In this document: piece by piece, positions 9,894 through 18,164 of the stretch
Position numbering within the stretch: the first letter of the stretch is position 1
Layout: the number at the start of each line of letters is the position of its first letter
From: Streptomyces werraensis
GTDB lineage: Bacteria > Actinomycetota > Actinomycetes > Streptomycetales > Streptomycetaceae
DNA length: 64,000 nt
Assembly (NCBI GenBank): GCA_014656175.1
Contig: BNBX01000009.1
Span: forward strand, 62,001-126,000
Direction: 5' to 3'
Program-made: the position numbers and the translations under genes
Notes under the pieces: generated by a model
Databases searched by the model: none
What the model was told of the DNA's origin: nothing
What the model saw: the letters and a program-made list of their open reading frames with translations, nothing else

Positions 9894-10781
9894 TCAGGTG
9901 AGCTGCGCGGTCCTCACCAGGGTGAGCAGCACGACCACGCCCAGCACCAGCGCACAGGTGCCGTACTGCACCAGCGCCCGCCGCTCGCGCGGGGCGTGCA
10001 CCATCGCGTAGCCGATGACGACACCGGCGACCAGACCGCCGATGTGGGCCTGCCAGGCGATGCCGGCCCAGCTGAAGGTGATGACGAGGTTGATCGCCAG
10101 CAGAGCGATGATCGGCCGCATGTCGTAGCGGAGGCGGCGCATCAGCACGGCCGTCGCGCCGAACAGCCCGAAGACCGCACCCGACGCGCCGAGCGAGGGC
10201 GTACTCCCCCCGGCCAGCAAATACGTCAGGGCGCTGCCCGCAAGACCGGAGATCAGATACAGCGCGAGGTAGCGTGCCCGGCCCAGATGCTGCTCCAGCG
10301 GTCCGCCCAGCAGCCACAGACTGAACATGTTGAAGCCGATGTGCCAGATCTCCTCGTGCGTGAACATCGAGGTCACCAGGCGGTACCACTCACCGTCCGC
10401 CACGCCCTGGGTGGGCGTGAACGGCGCCGACGGCCAGGCACCCACGAGGTAGAGATCGGACAGCAGTGACTTCTCGATCGTCACGGCGAGGAAGACCGCG
10501 ACGTTGATCCCGATGAGGATCTTGGTCACCAGCCGGGGGTCCGCGGCGACGGTCCCCCCGGCCAGGGTGCGGGGCAGGGAGGCGGACGGCGCGTGCCCCG
10601 TGCCCCCACCGCCGCGGACGCACTCCGGGCACTGGAAACCGACCGAGGCCTCGACCATGCACTCCGGGCAGATCGGCCGCTCGCACCGGGTGCAGCGGAC
10701 GCCGGTCTCGCGGTCCGGGTGGCGATAACAGCCGGGGACGCGCTGAGCGTCCTGCCGGCCGCCGGCGGCCTGGTCTTCCAT
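9894..10781 (-). CDS. Rhomboid-family intramembrane serine protease with N-terminal zinc-binding domain
   Basis: This 295-aa protein begins with a Cys/His-rich segment (C18, H21, C30, C33, C38, C41, C51, C54) resembling a B-box zinc finger. Six or seven transmembrane helices follow. The rhomboid catalytic Ser200 is in GASGAVFGL and His246 in AHIGG; the HIGFNMFSLW motif is also present. It should cleave single-pass membrane substrates within the bilayer; the substrates are unknown. The zinc-finger-plus-rhomboid layout is common in actinomycetes. It converges on crgA across the DnaA-box cluster. An imperfect hairpin upstream (10811-10840) probably terminates the cyclophilin gene's neighbouring transcription. 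Confidence 0.9.
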   Translation of the reverse strand: MEDQAAGGRQDAQRVPGCYRHPDRETGVRCTRCERPICPECMVEASVGFQCPECVRGGGGTGHAPSASLPRTLAGGTVAADPRLVTKILIGINVAVFLAVTIEKSLLSDLYLVGAWPSAPFTPTQGVADGEWYRLVTSMFTHEEIWHIGFNMFSLWLLGGPLEQHLGRARYLALYLISGLAGSALTYLLAGGSTPSLGASGAVFGLFGATAVLMRRLRYDMRPIIALLAINLVITFSWAGIAWQAHIGGLVAGVVIGYAMVHAPRERRALVQYGTCALVLGVVVLLTLVRTAQLT

Positions 10782-10805
10782 GAGATCCCCTAGGTCGTTG
10801 GAAAA

Positions 10806-10842
10806 GCCCCGCCCCGCCCATCCTTACGGATGAGCGGGGCGA
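10806..10842 (-). terminator. Terminator between cyclophilin and rhomboid genes
   Basis: GCCCCGC (10811-10817) pairs with GCGGGGC (10834-10840), with an inner ATCC/GGAT pairing. It lies just after the cyclophilin stop on the minus strand. Confidence 0.65.
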
Positions 10843-10884
10843 TTGGTTCCCTTGGAGGCTTTCGCGCCCCGGGGAGCGAGGGGC

Positions 10885-11412
10885 TCAGCCCTCGTGGATC
10901 TCGACCGACTCGATGACCACGTCCTTCAGCGGACGGTCGGTGCGCGGGTTGGTCTGCGTCGAGGCGATGGTGTCGACGACCTTCTGGCTGGCGGCGTCGG
11001 TGACCTCGCCGAAGATCGTGTGCTTTCGGTTCAGCCAGGCCGTGGGGGAGACCGTGATGAAGAACTGCGAGCCGTTGGTGCCCGGACCCGCGTTGGCCAT
11101 CGCCAGCAGGTAGGGCTTGTCGAAGCGCAGGTCCGGGTGGAACTCGTCCCCGAACTGGTAGCCGGGGCCGCCGGTGCCGTTGCCCAGCGGGTCACCGCCC
11201 TGGATCATGAAGCCGCTGATCACCCGGTGGAAGACCGTGCCGTCGTAGAGCTTGTCCGTGGTCTTCTGCCCGGTCTGGGGGTGGGTCCACTCCCGCTCGC
11301 CCTTGGCGAGCTCGACGAAGTTCTTGACCGTCTGCGGCGCGTGGTCCGGGAAGAGCTGGACCTGGATGTCGCCGTGATTGGTCTTCAGGGTGGCGTAGAG
11401 CTGCGTAGCCAC
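10885..11412 (-). CDS. ppiA: Cyclophilin-type peptidyl-prolyl cis-trans isomerase
   Basis: The 175-aa cytosolic protein has the cyclophilin core: FHRVISGFMIQGGDPLGNG and the downstream LAMANAGPGTNGSQFFIT, with the catalytic Arg in FHRV and the Gln and Phe residues that line the active site. There is no signal peptide. It catalyses proline isomerisation in protein folding. The start is a GTG at 11412 with a GGAAGG ribosome site 5-10 nt upstream. It appears to be a single-gene unit with a terminator just downstream. Confidence 0.93.
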   Translation of the reverse strand: MATQLYATLKTNHGDIQVQLFPDHAPQTVKNFVELAKGEREWTHPQTGQKTTDKLYDGTVFHRVISGFMIQGGDPLGNGTGGPGYQFGDEFHPDLRFDKPYLLAMANAGPGTNGSQFFITVSPTAWLNRKHTIFGEVTDAASQKVVDTIASTQTNPRTDRPLKDVVIESVEIHEG

Positions 11413-11750
11413 GATGTGCCTTCCGTTGTCTTTCCGTGACTCCCTGATCCTCGCACGGACCGGCCGCGCAGTCGCCCGGCCTCGGTGGAGAGGGGGTGTC
11501 CGGGGCCGTACCGCTTGCGGAAACCGTCACGGGTCCTTCCGCGCCGGGGGCACATAGTGCCGATCCGTGGCATCGTCGGCGGCAAACACCCGTTGCACCG
11601 TATTCGCCCCCCTTGCCCTGGATACCGCCGACGGTCACCGAGGACGGCACCCGTTCGCCCGTCCACGCATGCCGCATGCCGACCCGGCAGGCATGATCCG
11701 GAAAAGGGTGGAAAGTCGAAATACCGTACGCCACCGAGGAGGAGGAACTC
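11413..11750. other. 338-bp divergent intergenic region
   Basis: This is the space between the divergent cyclophilin and DUF5324-like genes. It must hold both promoters, but I see no confident -35/-10 pair, hairpin, DnaA box or parS. Only GAGGAGGAACTC just before 11751, a strong ribosome site, is clear. Confidence 0.5.
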
Positions 11751-12470
11751 GTGACCCGCATCGACAGCGTGCGCGCCGCGACCGGTTCGGCGAAGGAGAG
11801 CGTGCTGCACGCCGCGGAAGTGGTGGCGCCTTACGCCGACACGGCCAAGGTCAGGGCCGCGCACTACGCACAGGAGGCACGCGTACGGCTCGCGCCCAAG
11901 GTGACGCAGGCCGCGGAGCAGGCACGCGTGGCCGCCGAACAGGCGCGCGTGCAGTACGACGCCCGTGTGCAGCCCTATCTGGAACAGGCCCGGACCCACG
12001 TGCCGCCGAAGGTCGACAAGGCCGCCCACCAGGCCGCCGTCCGCACGCGCCTCGCCGCGCGCCAGGCCGCGGAGTACTCCCGGCCGGTGCTCGAGCAGGC
12101 GGTGGCCGCCGCCGGACCCGCACGGGAGGAGGCCGCGGCAAGGAGCGCGGCCGCACTCGTCGCCCTGCGGGGCCAGGTCACGGCCCAGCAGATCCAGAAG
12201 CTCGTGCGCAAGCGGCAGCGGCGGGCCGCGGCCGGCCGTGCGGCCAAGGTCGTGCTGATCCTGGGCGCCGTGGCAGGAGGCGCCTATGCCGCCTGGAAGT
12301 GGTGGGACAAGCAGGCCAACCCCGACTGGCTGGTGGAACCGCCGGCCGCGACGGACGTGTCCGGCTCGACCACCCTGACCTCCGTGGACGGCAGCGACGT
12401 GGGGACCCTGGACCCCGAGGTCGCGGCCAAGGAGGCCGAGGAAGAGGCCGTCAAGCGCGACGAGGAGTGA
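11751..12470 (+). CDS. DUF5324-like protein: Ala/Arg/Gln-rich helical protein with one transmembrane segment
   Basis: This 239-aa protein starts GTG/MTRIDSVRAATGSAKESVLHAAEVV and has a strong ribosome site (GAGGAGGAACTC). The first 165 residues are rich in Ala, Gln, Arg and Val with heptad-like spacing (QAAEQARVAAEQARVQYD), suggesting long amphipathic helices or a coiled coil. One hydrophobic helix follows (VVLILGAVAGGAYAAWKWW), then an acidic C-terminal tail. I believe this family is DUF5324, found in Streptomyces, with no known function. It is transcribed alone and ends at a long terminator fused to a parS site. Confidence 0.72.
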   Translation: MTRIDSVRAATGSAKESVLHAAEVVAPYADTAKVRAAHYAQEARVRLAPKVTQAAEQARVAAEQARVQYDARVQPYLEQARTHVPPKVDKAAHQAAVRTRLAARQAAEYSRPVLEQAVAAAGPAREEAAARSAAALVALRGQVTAQQIQKLVRKRQRRAAAGRAAKVVLILGAVAGGAYAAWKWWDKQANPDWLVEPPAATDVSGSTTLTSVDGSDVGTLDPEVAAKEAEEEAVKRDEE

Positions 12471-12506
12471 CCGCAGAAGCTGGCGGTCACCACGAGGAAC
12501 GGCGCG

Positions 12507-12555
12507 AACGACGCGGCGGGACAGAGGAATTGGCCCTCTGTCCCGCCGCGTCGTT
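12507..12555 (+). terminator. Long perfect terminator stem abutting parS
   Basis: A perfect 21-bp stem (12507-12527 with 12535-12555; core GGCGGGACAGAGG/CCTCTGTCCCGCC) encloses a 7-nt loop. Its last three bases are the first three of the parS site at 12553. Confidence 0.85.
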
Positions 12556-12566
12556 TCACGTGAAAC
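12553..12566. other. parS site (perfect palindrome), sandwiched between two terminators
   Basis: GTTTCACGTGAAAC. It begins inside the right arm of the terminator at 12507-12555 and is followed immediately by the left arm of the tRNA-Ala terminator at 12567. Confidence 0.93.
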
Positions 12567-12606
12567 AAGACCCCTCACACCGCGTTCCCGCAGGTGGAGG
12601 GGTCTT
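12567..12606 (-). terminator. Terminator of tRNA-Ala
   Basis: AAGACCCCTC (12567-12576) pairs perfectly with GAGGGGTCTT (12597-12606), and CACC/GGTG pairs inside. It begins 6 nt after the 3' end of the tRNA. Confidence 0.8.
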
Positions 12607-12611
12607 CTCTG

Positions 12612-12684
12612 TGGAGCCTAGGGGAGTCGAACCCCTGACATCTGCCATGCAAAGACAGCGCTCTACCAACTGAGCTAAGGCCCC
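12612..12684 (-). tRNA. tRNA-Ala (anticodon TGC)
   Basis: This is a 73-nt cloverleaf on the minus strand. Acceptor GGGGCCT pairs with AGGCTCC (one G:U), the D-arm is TAGCTCAGTTGGTAGAGC, the anticodon loop is CTTTGCATG with TGC as anticodon, and the T-arm is CAGGGGTTCGACTCCCCT. The CCA end is not encoded, as is usual for many actinomycete tRNAs. Confidence 0.96.
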
Positions 12685-12866
12685 GGAGGGAATGCGTCCA
12701 CCAGGACAAACAGATCCTGGCACGCGTCCGGGACCAGAGTACCGGGTCCCCCCGGGGATTCCGCAAAAAGATTGGGGGTCCCCGTGACCAACCACTCTCC
12801 GTAAGATGCGAGGCGTGGTTCGCTCTAGCGAACCCACGGTTCATGGGGAAGCGATGGGGAGACGCA

Positions 12867-13415
12867 ATGGACGCCGCACAGCAGGAAGCCACCGCCAGAG
12901 CGCGGGAACTGCAGCGGAATTGGTACGGGGAGCCGCTGGGGGCGCTCTTCCGTAGGCTCATAGACGACCTGGGCCTCAACCAGGCCCGTCTGGCGGGGGT
13001 GCTCGGACTGTCCGCGCCGATGCTGTCGCAGCTGATGAGCGGCCAGCGGGCGAAGATCGGCAATCCGGCGGTGGTCCAGCGCGTGCAGCTGCTCCAGGAC
13101 CTGGCGGGGCAGGTCGCGGACGGCAGCGTCAGCGCGGCCGAGGCGACGGAGCGCATGGAGGAGATCAAGAAGTCCCAGGGGGGTTCCGTCCTCACCAACA
13201 CCGCGCAGACCACGAGCGGTTCAGGTGCTCCCACGGTCAAGCGCGTCGTCCGTGAGATCCAGTCCCTGCTGCGCTCGGTGGCGGCCGCCGGCGACATCCT
13301 CGACGCCGCGGACTCCCTCGCACCCGCCCACCCGGAGCTGGCGGAGTTCCTCCGGGTCTACGGCGCCGGCCGCACCGCCGACGCGGTCACGCACTACCAG
13401 GCGCACCAGAGCTGA
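12867..13415 (+). CDS. Helix-turn-helix DNA-binding protein (Xre-like)
   Basis: The protein is 182 aa from the ATG at 12867 (MDAAQQEATARARELQ), preceded by GGGGAGACGCA. Another in-frame ATG 24 nt upstream is less well placed. Residues about 25-75 form an Xre-type HTH (LIDDLGLNQARLAGVLGLSAPMLSQLMSGQRAKIGNPAVVQRV). The rest looks helical and probably mediates dimerisation. No ligand domain is visible. It lies 141 nt upstream of a Ser/Thr kinase gene on the same strand, so the two may be co-expressed. Its targets are unknown. Confidence 0.85.
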   Translation: MDAAQQEATARARELQRNWYGEPLGALFRRLIDDLGLNQARLAGVLGLSAPMLSQLMSGQRAKIGNPAVVQRVQLLQDLAGQVADGSVSAAEATERMEEIKKSQGGSVLTNTAQTTSGSGAPTVKRVVREIQSLLRSVAAAGDILDAADSLAPAHPELAEFLRVYGAGRTADAVTHYQAHQS

Positions 13416-13556
13416 TGCACCGCCCGGCGGCCGAAGGGGGTTCGGCCGCCGGCGACACGTGGGGGCCGGGGGGAAAGCGGGGCACAGGGGGAGTCGTACC
13501 GCTCGTCGTGGGGGAGAGACAGGGGGACACCTCAGGGGGAGGAGCGACGCACAGTC

Positions 13557-15041
13557 ATGGGTGAGGTCTTCGCCGGCCGGTACGAGCTGGTCGACCCGAT
13601 CGGACGCGGGGGTGTGGGCGCGGTCTGGCGGGCCTGGGACCACCGCCGTCGCCGTTATGTGGCGGCGAAGGTGCTGCTGCAGAGCGACGCCCACTCGCTG
13701 CTGCGCTTCGTGCGCGAGCAGGCGCTGCGGATCGACCACCCCCATGTGCTCGCCCCCACCAGCTGGGCCGCCGACGACGACAAGGTCCTGTTCACCATGG
13801 ACCTGGTGGCCGGCGGTTCCCTGGTGCACCTGGTCGGCGACTACGGTCCGCTGCCGCCCGCGTTCGTCTGCACCCTCCTCGACCAGCTCCTCTCAGGGCT
13901 CGCGGCGGTGCACGCGGAGGACGTGGTGCATCGCGACGTCAAGCCCGCCAACGTGCTGCTGGAGGCCACCGGCCGGGGCAGACCGAAGCTCCGGCTGTCG
14001 GACTTCGGCATCGCCATGCGGCTGGGCGAGCCGCGGCTGACCGAGACCGACCTGGTCGTCGGCACCCCGGGGTATCTAGCCCCGGAGCAGATGATGGGCG
14101 CCGAGCCGGACTTCCCCGCCGACCTTTTCGCCGTGGGCCTGGTCGCCCTGTATCTGCTCGAGGGCGCGAAACCGGACGCCAAGGCTCTTATCCAGTACTT
14201 CGCCGATCACGGGACGCCGGGTGCGCCCCAGGGCATCCCCGAGCCGCTGTGGCAGGTGGTGGCCACCTTGCTGCAGCCCGACCCGGAGGCGCGTTTCCGC
14301 ACGGCGACGGGGGCGCGGAAGGCGCTCGCCGCGGCGGCGGAGCTGCTGCCGGAGCCCGGCCCCGACGACGAACTGATCGAAATCTTCGACCAACTCGGCC
14401 CGCTGCCGCCCGGGTTCACCGAGGACGGCCCGGAGAAGAAGGCCTCCGGGCTGCGACCGGAGGCCGGTGGGCCGCAGGTGGGTGCGGTCGAGGGCGGGAC
14501 GGCGGGGCGAAGCGTCGGGGACGGCGGGGAGCCCGAGCCTCACCCTGCCTGGAGCACGGCCCCGCCCGGCCCACGGCACGGCGCCGCCACCGGCTCCCCC
14601 GCCACTCCGCCGGACGCCGCCCCGCGGCCTCCCGCCCTGTCGGACACCGGCAGCTTCCCCCTGCCGCCGCCCCAGCCCTCCTCGGTCCCCCCTCCACGCT
14701 CCCCCGAGCACCCCCCACACCCCCCGCAGTACCTGCCCCGCTCCCCGTACGGCCACCAGCACCAGGTGCCCGAGGTCTCCCCCTCCGAAGCGACCCATCA
14801 GCTGCGCTCCCCCCAGCCGCCACCGGCCGTGCGTCCCGACCCCTCCACTGCTGAATACACCGCCCGGTCGTCACAGGTTCCGCCTCCGGACACGGTGACC
14901 GCACAGCACCCGCCTGCCCCCCGCTCCCACCGTCGGCGCGGCATCCGCAGGCCCGGTCCTCCGGCACGGGTCGCCGTGCCCGTGCTGCTGCTGGCGCTGG
15001 CGTGCTACGCCGTGGGCTTCTGGGCGCTCACCCGCATCTGA
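13557..15041 (+). CDS. Membrane-anchored Ser/Thr protein kinase with C-terminal tail anchor
   Basis: This 494-aa protein has an N-terminal Hanks kinase domain: a Gly-rich loop (IGRGGVGAVWRAWD), Lys38 in VAAKVLLQ, VHRDVKPANVLL with Asp127, and LSDFG with Asp149, so it should be active. An approximately 190-residue linker that is extremely Pro/Ser/His-rich follows. The protein ends in one hydrophobic helix (VAVPVLLLALACYAVGFWAL, about 472-491) with almost nothing beyond it. Unlike PknB it therefore has no extracellular sensor and behaves as a tail-anchored kinase. It converges on a secreted-protein gene. I do not recognise a specific named orthologue. Confidence 0.9.
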   Translation: MGEVFAGRYELVDPIGRGGVGAVWRAWDHRRRRYVAAKVLLQSDAHSLLRFVREQALRIDHPHVLAPTSWAADDDKVLFTMDLVAGGSLVHLVGDYGPLPPAFVCTLLDQLLSGLAAVHAEDVVHRDVKPANVLLEATGRGRPKLRLSDFGIAMRLGEPRLTETDLVVGTPGYLAPEQMMGAEPDFPADLFAVGLVALYLLEGAKPDAKALIQYFADHGTPGAPQGIPEPLWQVVATLLQPDPEARFRTATGARKALAAAAELLPEPGPDDELIEIFDQLGPLPPGFTEDGPEKKASGLRPEAGGPQVGAVEGGTAGRSVGDGGEPEPHPAWSTAPPGPRHGAATGSPATPPDAAPRPPALSDTGSFPLPPPQPSSVPPPRSPEHPPHPPQYLPRSPYGHQHQVPEVSPSEATHQLRSPQPPPAVRPDPSTAEYTARSSQVPPPDTVTAQHPPAPRSHRRRGIRRPGPPARVAVPVLLLALACYAVGFWALTRI

Positions 15042-15101
15042 CCGCCACGGGCCGCACGCACGCCGGCGGCATCGGCGTCACCGGGTCACGGCGTCACCGG
15101 A

Positions 15102-16439
15102 TCACCCGGAAAGGCCGGCGCCGCGACGCCGGGCCACCACCGTCCACACCCCGAGCCCCACCACCAGGGCACTCCCGGTGCCGATGCCGCCCGCCGCGAG
15201 CACCCGGTACAGGGTCGCGTCGCCCGTGTCACCACCCCCGCCAGAGGTCAGGCCGTCCCCGCCTCCGACGGTGAAGACGTCCGCCGGAACGGTCCCGCCC
15301 TCATAGTCCGGCCCGTCCTGCGCCGCCCCGCCCAGCCGCACGCGCAGTGTCAGCGGCACGGGCCCGTCGCCGAAGTCCTCCGCGACCTCCGGGGAGAGGT
15401 GCGCGACAAGGTAGTAGGCACCGGCGAACCGCACTGCCGAGACCTGCTGCCCGGAGGCGTGCCGGTTCTCGTACGCGACCGGCGGCAGGGGCTTGAACGG
15501 CTTGGACTTCTGGCCGCCGTTGTAGCCGAGGGACAGGTCCTCGACCTGGCCGCGCACCGGGTTGTAGAGGTCCAGGGTGAGCGCGGAGGCGACGTAGCCG
15601 GAGGCGTCCGTGCCGGAGCTGCCCAGCTCGGCGGTGACGTGGAGCTGCCGGCCCCAGTCGACGGGGACCTGGTAGAAGAGCGTCTGGCCCGGCCGTATGC
15701 CGTCGCGCCACACGCCCTCGCCCAGCGGGGCCGCCTGTGCGAACCCCGCGCCACCGGGGCGGCGTCGGGCTGTTCCCTGGACGGGGGAGGGCGTGGCCGA
15801 GTCCCACGCCTCGGGAGCGGCCGTGCCGGCCGGCGTCTTCGTCCCGGGCTCGGACACCGTGCCGATCTCCAGCTCCCAGGGGTCGGGGGAGGCGCCGCGC
15901 GCGTCGGGGGCTGCGCGCTCGACGGTCACGTAGTACGTCCCGGCCTCGGCGCAGACGCTTCTCCTGGGGGAGATCTCCCGCATGACCCACGCGGCGACCG
16001 GATGAGGGCTGCCCGGCGCCCCGAAGGTCGCCGTGTCCGCGTCGCACGCGTGGCCGTCGGTGTCCTCCACGGTCACCTTGACGCCGTCGGCGACGGAGAC
16101 GCCGGTTCCGGACGGCGGCACGGCGGTGACGGAGGCGTACGCCGTCCCGGTGTCGTCCAGTTCCAGACGGAAGAAGACCTTGGCGTCGGGCGGGAGGGTG
16201 CTGCGGTAGGTCCGGCCGGGCTCCAGTTCCACGGCGTCCGCGGTGCTCCCGGCGCCCTCGATCCGGCGCGCGTCCTCGGCGAAGACGTACGCGTGGGCAC
16301 TGTCCTGGCCGGTGGCCTGGGCGTGCTGTCCCATCAGCGCGATCCCCAGTCCGAGCGCGGCAGTCAGGACCGGACGTCCCACGGCGCCGTACCGGCTCCG
16401 TGCCGTCGTCCGCCGCGCCGTGCCCTGCCGTCCCCTCAC
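15102..16439 (-). CDS. Secreted or membrane-anchored protein of unknown function
   Basis: The protein is 445 aa from the GTG at 16439, chosen because GAGGGGGG lies 5 nt upstream. The N terminus is Arg-rich and followed by an export signal (VLTAALGLGIALMGQHAQA). The bulk is beta-rich, with repeated segments describing two similar halves (FFRLELDDTGTAYASVTAV and LFYQVPVDWGRQLHVTAEL), reminiscent of PPC-like jelly-roll domains. The protein ends in a Gly-rich linker, a helix (VLAAGGIGTGSALVVGLGVWTVV) and ARRR. This suggests a surface protein held by a C-terminal anchor. There is no LPxTG/LAxTG motif, so the neighbouring sortases are not obvious partners. The role is unknown. Confidence 0.75.
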   Translation of the reverse strand: MRGRQGTARRTTARSRYGAVGRPVLTAALGLGIALMGQHAQATGQDSAHAYVFAEDARRIEGAGSTADAVELEPGRTYRSTLPPDAKVFFRLELDDTGTAYASVTAVPPSGTGVSVADGVKVTVEDTDGHACDADTATFGAPGSPHPVAAWVMREISPRRSVCAEAGTYYVTVERAAPDARGASPDPWELEIGTVSEPGTKTPAGTAAPEAWDSATPSPVQGTARRRPGGAGFAQAAPLGEGVWRDGIRPGQTLFYQVPVDWGRQLHVTAELGSSGTDASGYVASALTLDLYNPVRGQVEDLSLGYNGGQKSKPFKPLPPVAYENRHASGQQVSAVRFAGAYYLVAHLSPEVAEDFGDGPVPLTLRVRLGGAAQDGPDYEGGTVPADVFTVGGGDGLTSGGGGDTGDATLYRVLAAGGIGTGSALVVGLGVWTVVARRRGAGLSG

Positions 16440-16531
16440 GCGCCCCCCTCGTCGCCGCCGGGTACCGCTGCCTGCCGCCGCCCATCCTGTACCGGGGGCG
16501 CGGCCCGCCCACAAGGTCCCGGCCGCACAAA

Positions 16532-16557
16532 ACCCCGACCGCGCGGGCGGCCGGGGT
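16532..16557 (-). terminator. Terminator of the DLW-39 gene
   Basis: An 11-bp stem with one mismatch (ACCCCGACCGC with GCGGCCGGGGT) and a GCGG loop begins 25 nt after the stop of the small gene at 16582. Confidence 0.7.
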
Positions 16558-16581
16558 CTGTTCAGCGTCGTATATCGGTAC

Positions 16582-16710
16582 TCACGAACCCGTGGGCACG
16601 GAGTCAGTCGCCTCCGTCCACAGATCCTGCTCGGCGCGATCCGCCTGGATCTGGCGGTACACGAGGAGCCCGCCGATGGCGGCCAGTGCGACCAGGAGAA
16701 GCTTCTTCAC
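16582..16710 (-). CDS. DLW-39 family small membrane peptide
   Basis: This 42-aa peptide starts at a GTG (16710) with a GAGG ribosome site upstream. It has one N-terminal hydrophobic helix (KKLLLVALAAIGGLLVYRQIQ) followed by the motif RAEQDLWTEATDSVP. The DLW triplet is the feature for which the DLW-39 family of short actinobacterial proteins is named. These genes are typically found near gyrA and the tRNA-Ile/tRNA-Ala region, as here. No function is known. It is too short for most gene finders; the family pattern supports it strongly. Confidence 0.85.
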   Translation of the reverse strand: MKKLLLVALAAIGGLLVYRQIQADRAEQDLWTEATDSVPTGS

Positions 16711-17048
16711 CGCGCGACCTCGTCTTTCCTTGACGTAGGGGACCTCTGGCGCCCGACTATACACACCGGTCGATACCGATCGGTGACCTGCGTCGCCGCC
16801 TCCAACTGCCGCCGGGGACAACCGGATCGATGCGCCGCGGACGGTCCGATCGGAGGGTGATCACACCCGCACGCTCGGTGTTTTCGTTCCGTTTCCTCCC
16901 GCAACCAGGGATTTTCTCCCTTCATGCGCCCATCCGAGTGGTGTTCATCTGAACATCCACGCGGCACGGGCGTCGGTCCACCACTTCGAGGCCCTCATAC
17001 ACATCATGAGGAAAGTACGCAAATCGCCCAACCCGAAAGTGAGGGGCC
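16711..17048. other. 338-bp divergent intergenic region
   Basis: This region lies between the DLW-39 gene and the exported-protein gene at 17049. It is lower in GC around 16860-16920 than its surroundings. I see no tRNA, parS or strong hairpin; the imperfect dyad around 16767-16788 is weak. Confidence 0.45.
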
Positions 17049-17468
17049 ATGGCCAGGAACAAGGTCATGCAGCTGTGGAACGCCGTTGTCACCGCCTTCC
17101 TCGCGCTGTGCACGGCGCTCGGTCTCGTCACCACGGCCGCCGCGGCGGCCGTACCCCAGACCCAGAAGACGCGCAACAGCGACAGCGCTCCGAAGACCGA
17201 GGCGGCCGCGCCGACGGTCTCCCTGTGGTCCTGGTCGCTGATCAGGGCACTGCCCCCCACGATGAAGCAGCGCATCCACGCCGAGGCGCACGGCAAGTCC
17301 CCCGGCTGCCGGCACCGGCCCCTCTCGGAGACGGACACGGACGCCGAAGCGGAGCAGGAGAGTTCCTCCGAACGCCCCGAGTCCGAACTGGTCCCCGCGC
17401 ACTGCTCCCCGGACACGGCGACCACCCCGCCCGCACCCGCCTCCGCCCGGATCCCCCTGCAGCGCTGA
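17049..17468 (+). CDS. Small exported or membrane protein of unknown function (possibly DUF6344)
   Basis: This 139-aa protein has a clear hydrophobic N-terminal segment (WNAVVTAFLALCTALGLVTTAAAAAV) that could be a signal peptide or anchor. The remainder is low-complexity: Thr/Ser/Ala/Pro/Glu-rich with isolated Cys and His residues (PGCRHRPLSETD; VPAHCSPD). GAGGGG lies 3 nt before the ATG. It resembles a Streptomyces family that I tentatively recall as DUF6344. No catalytic motif is visible, and a function cannot be assigned. Confidence 0.65.
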   Translation: MARNKVMQLWNAVVTAFLALCTALGLVTTAAAAAVPQTQKTRNSDSAPKTEAAAPTVSLWSWSLIRALPPTMKQRIHAEAHGKSPGCRHRPLSETDTDAEAEQESSSERPESELVPAHCSPDTATTPPAPASARIPLQR

Positions 17469-17707
17469 GGCCGCAGCGCCCCGCTGCCCTTCCAGACCCG
17501 ACCCTCCTCGTGCCGTCGCTGCTTCACCGGAGTCCTGGCGAACTTGCGTACAGCACAACGGCACGTCACGAGCAGAGAGAACGAAGACCCCGGTCGCCCT
17601 CCGACCGGGGTCCGGGTCATGTCCGGACTCCGCGCCCGCACACGGCGGCGTGAGCCTCTGTGAGGCTCCCGTGGAACGTCCAGCACCTCAAGGCCCCCAG
17701 CAGGCCC

Positions 17708-18085
17708 TCAGAGCGGGTCGAGACGCCTTCTCAGCAGGCAGAACACGTTGCCCTCGGGGTCGGCGAGCACATGCCACGGCTCCTCGCCGGTCTGTCCCAC
17801 GTCGGCCGGCCGCGCCCCGAGCTCCAGCAGACGCTCCAGCTCGGCGTCCTGGTCCCGGTCGGTGGCGTTCACGTCGATGTGCAGCCGTGTCCTGTCCGGC
17901 TGCGGCCGCTCCTGCTTGCTGAGGACGAGCGTCGGCTGCGCCCCGCCGAACCCCTGGCGCGGGCCGATCTCGATGTCCTCCCCGTCACGGTCCAGCTCCA
18001 CGAAGTCGAGCACCTCGCACCAGAACCGCGCGAGCAGCTCCGGGTCACGGCACTCCAGCACCAGTTCACTGATCCGACTCGCCAT
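17708..18085 (-). CDS. VOC (glyoxalase/bleomycin-resistance fold) family protein
   Basis: The protein is 125 aa from the ATG at 18085 with GGAAGG upstream. It has the paired beta-alpha-beta-beta-beta modules of the VOC superfamily, with typical segments: SELVLECRDPELLARFWCEVLDF, RLHIDVNATD and HVLADPEGNVFCLL. The metal-ligand positions include His in LHIDV and a Glu near DPEGN. VOC proteins include dioxygenases, lyases and resistance proteins; nothing here identifies the substrate. It is followed on the same strand by a stretch without genes and preceded by the ASCH gene. Confidence 0.85.
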   Translation of the reverse strand: MASRISELVLECRDPELLARFWCEVLDFVELDRDGEDIEIGPRQGFGGAQPTLVLSKQERPQPDRTRLHIDVNATDRDQDAELERLLELGARPADVGQTGEEPWHVLADPEGNVFCLLRRRLDPL

Positions 18086-18164
18086 GAGGCCCCACCTTCC
18101 CATCGGAAGCACAAGCCCGCGACCGTACCGCCCGGTCCCGCGCCACGCGAGGGGGTGTCGCGGC

